Part shown: piece by piece, positions 11,307-18,481 of the stretch
Layout: each line of letters begins with the position of its first letter
Numbering within the stretch: the stretch's first letter is position 1
Origin: Pseudarthrobacter sp. NBSH8
GTDB taxonomy: Bacteria > Actinomycetota > Actinomycetes > Actinomycetales > Micrococcaceae
NCBI RefSeq assembly: GCF_014217545.1
Contig: NZ_CP043178.1
Location: 1,178,001-1,242,000 of the forward strand
Direction: 5' to 3'
DNA length: 64,000 nucleotides
The notes under the pieces: generated by a model
What the model was told of the DNA's origin: nothing
Database searches by the model: none
The model's input: only the letters and a program-made list of their open reading frames with translations
Position numbers and translations under genes: made by a program

Positions 11307-12005
11307 CTACTTGCCGTGGATGCGTTCCGCGGTCAGCAGCTTGTCCGTAAGCTCCACATCGGGGTGCGCCAGCACCACTGAGCCGCCGCTGTGCCACGCG
11401 CCGAGCGAGTTCGCCAGCGCCGGTTCCAGACCTTCGGCAGCAGGGACCAGAAGCCTGACGCCTTCCTCATGCGAGGCCGCAAAGCCAGAGATCAGGCCTT
11501 CGTGGCTGTGCTGCTGGCCTGCTCCGGCCCGAATGGCGCAGGCGGCGGCCGACGGATCCGTGTGCGCCATGAAGACGTCACCGTGGGAGCGCACCTCGGC
11601 GGCGTAGTCGAGGACTCCGGCAGGCAGCTCACCCGGCCACCGCATCGCCAGCGCGGGCAGCGCGACGGCTATGACGGCGTCGTACTTTCCCTCAACGGTT
11701 CCGGGCCGGTCGGTCACGAGGAGTTCCGCCTCCCCGCCGTCGAGCACTGTTTCCATGCCCAACTGCCAGGCGGCCAGCGCCCAGATCATTGACTTCCAGT
11801 GGGCTGGCAAATCAAGGTTCAGCCGCATACCGGGTTCTGCGTCGAGTTCGTCCTGCAGCAGATTACTGGTTTTTGCCACCCAGTTGTCCAACACGCGGCC
11901 GGAGAGTTCCACGCGCTCGGAGTCCGGGCCGTACCAGGTCAGGCGGGGCGACGTGGCGTGGCCGGAACGCAGGATGGTCATCAGATCTATCGCCGGGATA
12001 CTCAT
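11307..12005 (-). CDS. TIGR03089 family protein
   Basis: A 232-residue actinobacterial protein of the TIGR03089 family. It resembles the first part of AMP-binding (acyl/aryl-CoA ligase) domains: a DNWVAKTSNLLQDEL segment, then WKSMIWALAAWQLG. It lacks the phosphate-binding loop and the C-terminal lid, so ligase activity is not expected. Function is unknown. It sits next to LCP, purEK and gtrA as in M. tuberculosis. It is convergent with gtrA and divergent from whiB, and a perfect CRP-type palindrome lies about 90 nt upstream of its start. Confidence 0.85.
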   Translation of the reverse strand: MSIPAIDLMTILRSGHATSPRLTWYGPDSERVELSGRVLDNWVAKTSNLLQDELDAEPGMRLNLDLPAHWKSMIWALAAWQLGMETVLDGGEAELLVTDRPGTVEGKYDAVIAVALPALAMRWPGELPAGVLDYAAEVRSHGDVFMAHTDPSAAACAIRAGAGQQHSHEGLISGFAASHEEGVRLLVPAAEGLEPALANSLGAWHSGGSVVLAHPDVELTDKLLTAERIHGK

Positions 12006-12093
12006 GGCTTTATCTTGTCACGGACGCTGTGGGGCGTCCTTGGCGGGGATGTCCCGCGCGGAGTCCCTCAAGAGCGCAGGAGGGTCCAACTGC

Positions 12094-12113
12094 GCTGTGA
12101 TGTTACTCACAGC
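12094..12113. promoter_or_regulatory. CRP/GlxR-type operator upstream of whiB
   Basis: The sequence TGTGATGTTACTCACA at 12096-12111 matches the CRP-family consensus TGTGA-N6-TCACA at every fixed position, and the symmetry extends by GC on both sides (7-bp arms). It lies between divergent TIGR03089 and whiB. Its centre is about 60 nt upstream of the start point predicted from the -10 element at 12151, which is the class I activator position. Confidence 0.7.
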
Positions 12114-12129
12114 AAATTTGTCATCTTAT

Positions 12130-12156
12130 TTGTCTTATTCGGGCCGCGCCTATATT
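12130..12156 (+). promoter_or_regulatory. Candidate distal whiB promoter (P1)
   Basis: TTGTCT at 12130-12135 and TATATT at 12151-12156 are separated by 15 nt (16 nt if TTTGTC is taken). This is the only AT-rich stretch in the intergenic region. The -35 lies in a tandem 12-bp imperfect repeat (12116-12127 and 12128-12139, 10 of 12 identical). It would give a leader of about 255 nt before the whiB GTG. Confidence 0.45.
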
Positions 12157-12299
12157 TTCGACCGCTATTCAGCGGAACCGGGGCACTTTGCGTGCCGATG
12201 TGGACCGTCAGGCCTCCGGCGCGCCGGGCCTTCGGAAAACTCCCGGGCGTGGCGTGCCAGCGATTGGCCCGGAAAGTTGATTATTATCCCGTCCACGGC

Positions 12300-12329
12300 T
12301 TGACTCCCCACTAGTTACACGCGTGTAAT
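12300..12329 (+). promoter_or_regulatory. Candidate proximal whiB promoter with palindromic operator (P2)
   Basis: TTGACT (12300-12305) and TGTAAT (12324-12329) are 18 nt apart. The perfect 14-bp palindrome TTACACGCGTGTAA (12315-12328) overlaps the -10, so a bound protein would block RNA polymerase. Its half-site TTAC/GTAA resembles BldD- or MtrA-type half-sites, but the spacing does not match my memory of either consensus, so the regulator is unassigned. Confidence 0.45.
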
Positions 12330-12417
12330 TAGATATCGAAAGTCGCTGCATAAATTCAGGCACACAACCGAGTGTCCAAGGATCCAGGCAGGGACTGCAA
12401 CTTTCAGGAGGGTCGCC

Positions 12418-12963
12418 GTGGGGCAAGCAGAGCGTATCCATGAAGATGCCGTCGTCGCCGGCCAGGCAACGGCTAAATACCGCGCACGGGGGGTACCGAG
12501 CGACTGGTATGTGGATCCTGCCGATCCTGACGCGGCGGACCGCTACAACCGCAACACCAAAGACTCCCTCCAGGACCAGGCCACGGCCTTCCTGGCGGCG
12601 CACGAAGCACTTCTTGACGGCGGACACGACCAGGACGATGACGACCTGGATCCGCCCATGGAACTGCGCACCCCGGCGCAGGGGACAAGCACCCAGCCCG
12701 TGTGGATCGGGTTGCCATTCCGGCAGGACTTCGACGACGAAGGCGAACTCGGCTGGCAGACTGATGCATTGTGCGCGCAAACGGATCCGGAGGCCTTCTT
12801 CCCGGAGAAGGGCGGATCCACGCGCGACGCCAAGAAGGTCTGCGGTGCATGCAATGTGCGGTCGCAGTGCCTGGAATACGCGCTGGCAAACGACGAACGG
12901 TTTGGCATTTGGGGTGGCCTTTCCGAGCGTGAGCGCCGGCGGCTAAGGAAGCGAGCAATCTAA
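12418..12963 (+). CDS. whiB: WhiB-family iron-sulfur transcription factor (WhiB2/WhmD-like)
   Basis: WhiB proteins bind a [4Fe-4S] cluster and the primary sigma factor. Four cysteines (Cys119, Cys142, Cys145, Cys151; spacing C-X22-C-X2-C-X5-C) are followed by the turn FGIWGG and the basic DNA-binding tail ERERRRLRKR. The ALCAQTDPEAFFPEKGGSTR region and gene position point to the WhiB/WhiB2 subgroup linked to septation. The GTG at 12418 has AGGAGGG five bases upstream, which supports the 181-residue form; it adds about 110 residues, including an acidic run near 70-78, ahead of the domain. An ATG at 12658 would give a short form but has no comparable site. The GT2 gene follows immediately. Confidence 0.93.
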   Translation: MGQAERIHEDAVVAGQATAKYRARGVPSDWYVDPADPDAADRYNRNTKDSLQDQATAFLAAHEALLDGGHDQDDDDLDPPMELRTPAQGTSTQPVWIGLPFRQDFDDEGELGWQTDALCAQTDPEAFFPEKGGSTRDAKKVCGACNVRSQCLEYALANDERFGIWGGLSERERRRLRKRAI

Positions 12964-12992
12964 TTCTTCAGGAAGTACACGTCACTGCCGTT

Positions 12993-15900
12993 GTGGTGTC
13001 CCACAACGGCAGTGCCTATCTCCCCAGAACCCTGGCTGCCGTCGCGGACCAGACCCGGCCCGCGGATTCCCATATCGGGGTGGACACGGGATCGAGAGAC
13101 GACTCCGCTGTCCTCCTGGAGCGGGCCTTCGGCGTAACCAATGTGAGCACCTTCCCGCATGGCAAGAGCGGCATGGGCGGCGCCGTACGGGCCGGACTCG
13201 ACACCCACTCGCCCTGGGAAGGCCGGTCCCAGCGAGCCGCCACAGAGTGGATCTGGCTGATTCACGACGATGCGGCCCCGGCGCCGGAGGCGTTGGCCGA
13301 ACTCCTCAGTGCCGTGGAACGCGCACCCTCCGTGACAGTGGCTGGCTGCAAGCAACTGGACTGGCACACCGAACGCCGGCTGATCGACGTCGGGCTCTCC
13401 ACCAGCCGCTGGGCCGAGCGGCTTACCCTGATCGATGCCGACGAACTGGACCAGGGCCAGTACAACGGCCGCACTGACACCTTTGCGGTGAACTCGGCCG
13501 GCATGCTGGTCCGCAGGGACATTTGGGAGCTCCTGAAAGGGTTCGACCCCGCACTGCCCGGCACCGGCGACGACGTCGACTTCTGCTGGCGCAACCGCCT
13601 TGCCGGGCACCGCGTGGTGGTGGTTCCCACTGCGCGGATGTTCCACGTAGCACATCGGCCCCATGCCCAGGGAAACGCCGCCGCAGCGCGGAAAGCCCAG
13701 GTCCATCTGCGCCTCAAGCATGCCCCGCTCTGGAAGGTGCCCGTCCATGCGGCCGGTGCGCTGCTGGGCAGCCTCTTCAAACTTGTGCTGAGCATTGCCG
13801 TCAAGGATCCCGGGCATGGTTTCTCTCAGCTGGTGGCCACGTTCGCTGCCCTGGCCCGGCCCGGTGCCGTCGCCAAGGCACGCAGGACGGCGGCCAGCAG
13901 CCGGCGGATCCGGCGGTCGGTCATCAAGAAGCTGCAGACGCCGCGGCGTGAAGTCTGGAACCACCGCCGCTCCCTCATGGAGGCCCTGGGCGCCGACAAC
14001 TCCCCGGCCGACGGCCTGGTCCATGACCCCATGGCGGACCAGCCAACAGGGGACGCAGCAGATGACTTCGCTGCGCTGACCACCAGCGAACGGGGTTGGG
14101 TGGGGACCGGCGCCCTCGCCGCCGTGCTTATCGCGTCCGTGGCTTCCCTCACGGCTCTCAGCGGGCTGTTCCGGGCCGAAGCCGTTTCGGGTGGAGGCCT
14201 CATTCCGGTGTCCTCTACCCTCGGCGAAGTCTGGCACCACGCGTCCAGCTGGTGGATCAGCTTGGGAGCAGGGCTTCCGGGCAGGGGAGACCCTTTCGGC
14301 TATGTGCTGTGGATCCTTGGCCTGCTCGGCGGGGGAGATGCCAACGCGGCCATGGCGTGGCTCCTACTGCTCGCCGCTCCGCTGGCCGGCCTGACGGCGT
14401 GGTTTGCGGCCGGTGGCCTGACCATCCGGCGCCGCTTCCGACTCGTTGCCGCGCTCTTCTGGGCGGCCGCTCCGGCCTTGCAGATAGCGCTGAACCAAGG
14501 CCGCGCGGGTGCCCTGGTGGCCCACATCATGATTCCGCTGCTGGTTCTGGCGCTTTTGCGAGCCACTGGGTCGGCCGTGGGCCACGGACGTTTTATTGTC
14601 CCGTCCCCGGATGACCGGCGTTTCACTGAAAAACCGCCTGCACGGCCGGGGATCAACGGCATGCCGTCCTGGACTGCCGCCGCCGCCGCGGGGTTGGTGC
14701 TGGGCGTTGTGACCGCGTCGGCGCCCTCGCTGCTGATTCCCGCCACGGTGCTTATCGTGCTCTGCGGGCTGATGCTTGGCCGCCGTGGCCGCACCGTGTG
14801 GTGGGCCCTGCTGCCCAGCGCCGCGCTCTTTCTTCCCTTCGGCCTATCCGTCATCGACCGGCCGCGGGCCTTACTGGCAGACCCGGGTGTTCCGCTGGGG
14901 TTCGAGGCAGCCCCGCTATGGCAGCAATTCCTGGGCCAGCCGCTGCTGTTCTCCGCCGAAGGTGGCTTGACAGGCCTTCCGTTCTTCAGCGGCCAGGCCA
15001 TCCCGTGGGCACTCGTGCTCGCACTTCTGCTGGCCGTTCCCGTTCTGCTGCTGGCCGTTGCCGCCCTTTTCCTCCCGGGTAAGCGCAGCAGGACCGCACG
15101 TGTTCTCTGGGTGGCGGCCCTGGTGATCTTCGCCGGTGGCTGGCTGGCCGGGCACGTTGCCACCGGCGCCACTGCGGACACCCTGGTGACACCGTTCACC
15201 GGTCCGGCCATCTCGGCCGGCGGGTTCGCACTGCTCGGAGCAGCCCTGATCGGTGCCGAGCGGTTGCTTGATGCCGCAGACCGGGCAGCCTCGCCCAGTA
15301 TTCGGCGCACGGTGGCGCTCCGCTCCGCGACGGCGCTTGCCATGGTGGTGCTGCTGGCAGGTCCGCTGGCCGGCATGGCGGTGTGGTCGGCGCAGAACCT
15401 GCTCCGTTCCACAGCCACGGCCCGCCCCGCCGAGGTGGCGTCCGGTCCTGCGCTGGGAACGCCCCGCCTGGTAGAGGCAGGCAGTGCCCGGACGCTTCCC
15501 GCTACGGCCATCGACCGGGGCACCGGGCCGGAGCAGGCACGCACGCTGCTGATCAGCACCCAGGAAAACGGCGCCTATGACGCGGCCCTGATGCGCGGCG
15601 CCGGGACCACGCTGGACAGCATGTCAGCCATCGCCGCAGCCCGGAACATTCTGGGCGCACCCGGCCAGGAGACGGTCAGGGAGGACGACGACGTCACGGC
15701 GTCTATCCGAAGCGTCGTGGCCACCCTGGTGGCCGGGCAAGGTGTGGATCCCCGGCCCGGGCTTGAGCGCCTGGGCGCCGGGTTCGTGGTGCTGCGCTCG
15801 GCAGATACGGCCGCCCAGCTGACGGCCAGCAGAATGGACGCCGTGCCGGGGCTCGTTGCCGTCGGCCAGACGGATGTCGGCTGGCTCTGGCGGATTACGC

Positions 15901-16325
15901 CGCTGAACCAGCCTGTGCTGCAGCCTGCCGACGTCGCCCATCGCGTCAGGATTGTGGACGGGGCCGGAGCCACGGTGGCGCTCTTGCCTTCCAAGTACGA
16001 CGACGTCGACACCGCCGTCGCCGGGGGACCGGAAGGGCGGCTGGTGGTGCTCGCCGAACGGGCGGACCCTGGATGGAGCGCCTGGTTCGACGGGCGGAGG
16101 CTCACGGCAACGACGTCCGGCTCGGCCCAGGCGTTCACCTTGCCGGCCTCCGCCGGACAGCTGACCATCCGCTACGAGGCGCCCGGGGCACTTTGGTCCG
16201 GAATCGCACAGATCACGGTGATCGGACTCACTGTAATGCTCGCCATTCCCATGCCCGCACGCCGGCCCAACACCGGGCTGTCGAGGGACGAAGGATCTTT
16301 GCGTAAGGAACACCAGAATGCATAA
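12993..16325 (+). CDS. Large membrane glycosyltransferase, GT2 catalytic domain
   Basis: Residues 1-230 are a GT-A fold GT2 domain: VSHNGSAYLPRTL at the start, WIWLIHDDAAP with the metal-binding aspartates, and TGDDVDFCWRNRLAGHRV near its end. Residues of about 240-810 hold around a dozen membrane helices, followed by an extracytoplasmic C-terminal domain and a final helix near 1085. It probably adds sugars to an envelope glycan; donor and acceptor are unknown. The GTG given here cuts off the conserved first strand (VTAVVVSHNG): the frame is open upstream to 12933 but has no ATG, GTG or TTG before 12993, and an ATT at 12963 overlapping the whiB stop (TAATT) would restore it. The DUF5719 gene overlaps its end by 8 nt. 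Confidence 0.88.
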   Translation: MVSHNGSAYLPRTLAAVADQTRPADSHIGVDTGSRDDSAVLLERAFGVTNVSTFPHGKSGMGGAVRAGLDTHSPWEGRSQRAATEWIWLIHDDAAPAPEALAELLSAVERAPSVTVAGCKQLDWHTERRLIDVGLSTSRWAERLTLIDADELDQGQYNGRTDTFAVNSAGMLVRRDIWELLKGFDPALPGTGDDVDFCWRNRLAGHRVVVVPTARMFHVAHRPHAQGNAAAARKAQVHLRLKHAPLWKVPVHAAGALLGSLFKLVLSIAVKDPGHGFSQLVATFAALARPGAVAKARRTAASSRRIRRSVIKKLQTPRREVWNHRRSLMEALGADNSPADGLVHDPMADQPTGDAADDFAALTTSERGWVGTGALAAVLIASVASLTALSGLFRAEAVSGGGLIPVSSTLGEVWHHASSWWISLGAGLPGRGDPFGYVLWILGLLGGGDANAAMAWLLLLAAPLAGLTAWFAAGGLTIRRRFRLVAALFWAAAPALQIALNQGRAGALVAHIMIPLLVLALLRATGSAVGHGRFIVPSPDDRRFTEKPPARPGINGMPSWTAAAAAGLVLGVVTASAPSLLIPATVLIVLCGLMLGRRGRTVWWALLPSAALFLPFGLSVIDRPRALLADPGVPLGFEAAPLWQQFLGQPLLFSAEGGLTGLPFFSGQAIPWALVLALLLAVPVLLLAVAALFLPGKRSRTARVLWVAALVIFAGGWLAGHVATGATADTLVTPFTGPAISAGGFALLGAALIGAERLLDAADRAASPSIRRTVALRSATALAMVVLLAGPLAGMAVWSAQNLLRSTATARPAEVASGPALGTPRLVEAGSARTLPATAIDRGTGPEQARTLLISTQENGAYDAALMRGAGTTLDSMSAIAAARNILGAPGQETVREDDDVTASIRSVVATLVAGQGVDPRPGLERLGAGFVVLRSADTAAQLTASRMDAVPGLVAVGQTDVGWLWRITPLNQPVLQPADVAHRVRIVDGAGATVALLPSKYDDVDTAVAGGPEGRLVVLAERADPGWSAWFDGRRLTATTSGSAQAFTLPASAGQLTIRYEAPGALWSGIAQITVIGLTVMLAIPMPARRPNTGLSRDEGSLRKEHQNA

Positions 16326-17910
16326 GGACGCAGCCCGCAGGACCCCGCGCAAGCAGATGCTGGCAGGCCTGGTCTCGGCTGTGGCGATTGTGGCCGCGGC
16401 CGGTGCGGTGCTCGCTGCCGCGTCAGTGGCTCCGCAGCCGGCGGGCAGCCGCAGCATTCCAGCCGTGCTGGTAGCTGTTCCCGCTGGCGCCAGCACAGGG
16501 GTATGTGCCGGCCCTGCCCGCCTGCTCGAAGGGACTGAGGCGGGCACTGATCCCCAGTTCAGCCCTGAATCCGCGACCGCGAAGAGCACCGTCACGGGCG
16601 CCGTCCTGAGCGCCCCCGGCGGGGTTCTTCCCGGGAGCAGGCTCGCCGCGCTTGACGGGACGCCCGCCGTCGAGATCGCCAAGGACGGCAGCCAGCCCGG
16701 CCAGGGGACAGGTCCCCAGGACCTGACCGCCGGCGTCCTCGCCGGGCACAGCGTGGATGATGCCACCCTCCTGAGCGCCGACGCCCAGGCCAGCCAGAAA
16801 CCCTCCGCCGCCGGTGTTATGAAATTCACCGCCACGGACGGTGACCTGCAGGGCTCGGCCGCTGCCAACTGCCAGCCGCCCGCCAACGATCTCTGGCTCT
16901 CGGGCGCAAGCACCACTGTGGGCCGCACTTCCGTCCTGCTGCTCAGCAACGCTTCAAGCACACCCGCCACCGTCAGCCTGGAGCTCTTCGGCAGCAAGGG
17001 CCAGATCCAGGCGCCGGGCAGCAGGGGTCTGCTGGTTGCGCCGGGAGGTACCCGCTCAATAGTCCTGGCCGGCCTGACCCCCGGTGAAGCTCAGCTCACG
17101 GTTCATGTCCGGAGCGCAGGCGGTCCCGTGGCCGCGGCCATCCAGCAGAGTGTCCTGCGGGGACTTACGCCCGGCGGCATCGACTTCATCGCTCCTGGGG
17201 CCGCTCCTGCCGCACGGCAGGTCATGACCGCGGTAGACATCCAGGACGCCGGCGCGATCTCCGCCCTAACGGGAAACAGCGGCTACAACGACGCCGGCCC
17301 TGCGCTGGCGATCACGGTGCCCGGACCGTCGGATGCGGTAGTGGAGGTCAAGCTCTTCGGCCGGGACGGCCAGAAAGCCTTACCCGGCGGCGGTGTGGTC
17401 ACGGCAAAAGCCGGGGCTGTCACCGAGATTTCGCTGGCGGGTGTCCCTGCCGGCCACTACACGGTGTCCGCCAGTTCGGACGTGTCTTTTGTGGCGGCAG
17501 CCCGCATCACGCGGGGCGTCACGAACGAGAAAGCCTCGGACGTGGCCTGGGCTGCCTCCGGTGTCCGGCTGGGAAGCCAGCACGTGGTGCCCGTGCCCCA
17601 GGGCGGTGACCGGATCCTGGTGTTCGGCGTCCTCGAGAACCGGGCCACGGTCACCTACGCTGCCATCACCGCGGACGGCAAGATCCGCGCTGCCGCAACT
17701 GCCGACGTCGCCGGCGGCACCACAACGTCCATCAAGGTCCCCGAGAAGGTGGACGAGTCGGAAATAGTGGCCTACGTTGTCTCCGCGTCAGGTGACGCCG
17801 CCTACGGCGCGCTGCTCCTGCAGCAGGAGGGCCGGGACGACATTTCCACGGTGGCCTTTACGCCGGCCGCTTCAGGGCACGAAAAGGTGCCAGTCTCCCT
17901 GGGATACTGA
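16318..17910 (+). CDS. DUF5719 family exported protein
   Basis: A 530-residue protein with a basic N-terminus and one hydrophobic helix (about residues 14-37), a signal anchor or signal peptide, then a Gly/Ala-rich extracytoplasmic region of repeated beta-type segments (VLLLSNASSTPATVSLELFG is typical). This fits DUF5719, which in actinobacteria accompanies the same GT2 gene. The start overlaps the GT2 end by 8 nt, so the two are coupled. No catalytic motif is visible. Its role may be structural or accessory to the GT2 product. The stop codon lies in a 16-bp palindrome shared with the convergent neighbour. Confidence 0.8.
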   Translation: MHKDAARRTPRKQMLAGLVSAVAIVAAAGAVLAAASVAPQPAGSRSIPAVLVAVPAGASTGVCAGPARLLEGTEAGTDPQFSPESATAKSTVTGAVLSAPGGVLPGSRLAALDGTPAVEIAKDGSQPGQGTGPQDLTAGVLAGHSVDDATLLSADAQASQKPSAAGVMKFTATDGDLQGSAAANCQPPANDLWLSGASTTVGRTSVLLLSNASSTPATVSLELFGSKGQIQAPGSRGLLVAPGGTRSIVLAGLTPGEAQLTVHVRSAGGPVAAAIQQSVLRGLTPGGIDFIAPGAAPAARQVMTAVDIQDAGAISALTGNSGYNDAGPALAITVPGPSDAVVEVKLFGRDGQKALPGGGVVTAKAGAVTEISLAGVPAGHYTVSASSDVSFVAAARITRGVTNEKASDVAWAASGVRLGSQHVVPVPQGGDRILVFGVLENRATVTYAAITADGKIRAAATADVAGGTTTSIKVPEKVDESEIVAYVVSASGDAAYGALLLQQEGRDDISTVAFTPAASGHEKVPVSLGY

Positions 17911-17920
17911 CCGGTCAGTA
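17905..17920. repeat. Palindrome holding both convergent stop codons
   Basis: TACTGACCGGTCAGTA is a perfect 16-bp palindrome. Its TGA at 17908-17910 ends DUF5719 on the plus strand, and its mirror TGA at 17917-17915 ends the metallopeptidase-family gene on the minus strand. It is too short to be a strong terminator by itself. Confidence 0.6.
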
Positions 17921-18430
17921 CCGGCGGCGGTAAACCGGATCCAGAGTTTCCGGCGCCACGCCAAGCATTTCGGCGGTGTGTTCCACCACAACGTCGTGCA
18001 CCAGGTCCTGGAGTTCCTCCCGGCTGCCGCAACCCTGCTCAACTACCCGGCGGTACAGGGTGATCACAGGGCCCTCCTCGGCCGTTGCGGGGGTGTAAGC
18101 GCCCATGGGAGGCTGTGCGGCGTCCGCCACCAACTGCTCCAGCTCCGGGGGTATTTCGTCAACGGCAAACCGTACGCCGTCGAGCGTTTTGCCCCAGATG
18201 TCGTGGAGCCGCTGCGCGGAATCCAGCACCATCTCATCAAAGCGGTCTGAGCGGGTCCGATATCCGGGGAGTGTGGGCAACATCAGCTCCCCGCGCAGGC
18301 CGCGGCCGTGGCGGTTCCGGCGGCGCATCGCAAAGCTGCGGCCGGGCGAACCCGAGCCCGTTTCTGCGGCGCGGACATCCGGGTCAGCCAACCGGACCGA
18401 AAAAGCTGAATCTTGGTTCGATGACTGCAT
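17915..18430 (-). CDS. Metallopeptidase-family protein (Zincin_1-like) with degenerate active site
   Basis: A 171-residue protein matching the small actinobacterial metallopeptidase-like family found between whiB and DUF3499 (Rv3259-type position). The RRRNRHGRGLRG segment, the FDEMVLDSAQRLHDIW helix and the DEIPPELE strand are family features. The helix that should carry HExxH reads VVVEHTAEMLG, so a His and Glu are present but not in a zinc-binding HExxH arrangement. It may be a non-catalytic member. An internal ATG at 18328 (MRRRNRHG) is an alternative start. An ISL3-type element is inserted 51 nt upstream of its start and may alter expression. Confidence 0.75.
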   Translation of the reverse strand: MQSSNQDSAFSVRLADPDVRAAETGSGSPGRSFAMRRRNRHGRGLRGELMLPTLPGYRTRSDRFDEMVLDSAQRLHDIWGKTLDGVRFAVDEIPPELEQLVADAAQPPMGAYTPATAEEGPVITLYRRVVEQGCGSREELQDLVHDVVVEHTAEMLGVAPETLDPVYRRRY

Positions 18431-18473
18431 ACCTTGACTGTAAACCCGGGCGCAGAATTACGCGACATACCCC

Positions 18474-18481
18474 GGTTTGCG
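18474..18481. repeat. Left target-site duplication of the ISL3 element
   Basis: GGTTTGCG directly abuts the left inverted repeat. The identical octamer abuts the right one at 19930-19937. Eight-base duplications are typical of ISL3 insertions. Confidence 0.9.

Noticed and set aside
11307..12005. TIGR03089 gene as a truncated acyl-CoA ligase pseudogene
   Set aside because: The short length and missing loops are standard for this conserved actinobacterial family, and its neighbours match other genomes.
12960..14240. 426-residue open frame antisense to the GT2 domain
   Set aside because: The plus strand carries a clear GT2 domain. The antisense protein is rich in Gly, Arg and His with no fold recognisable.
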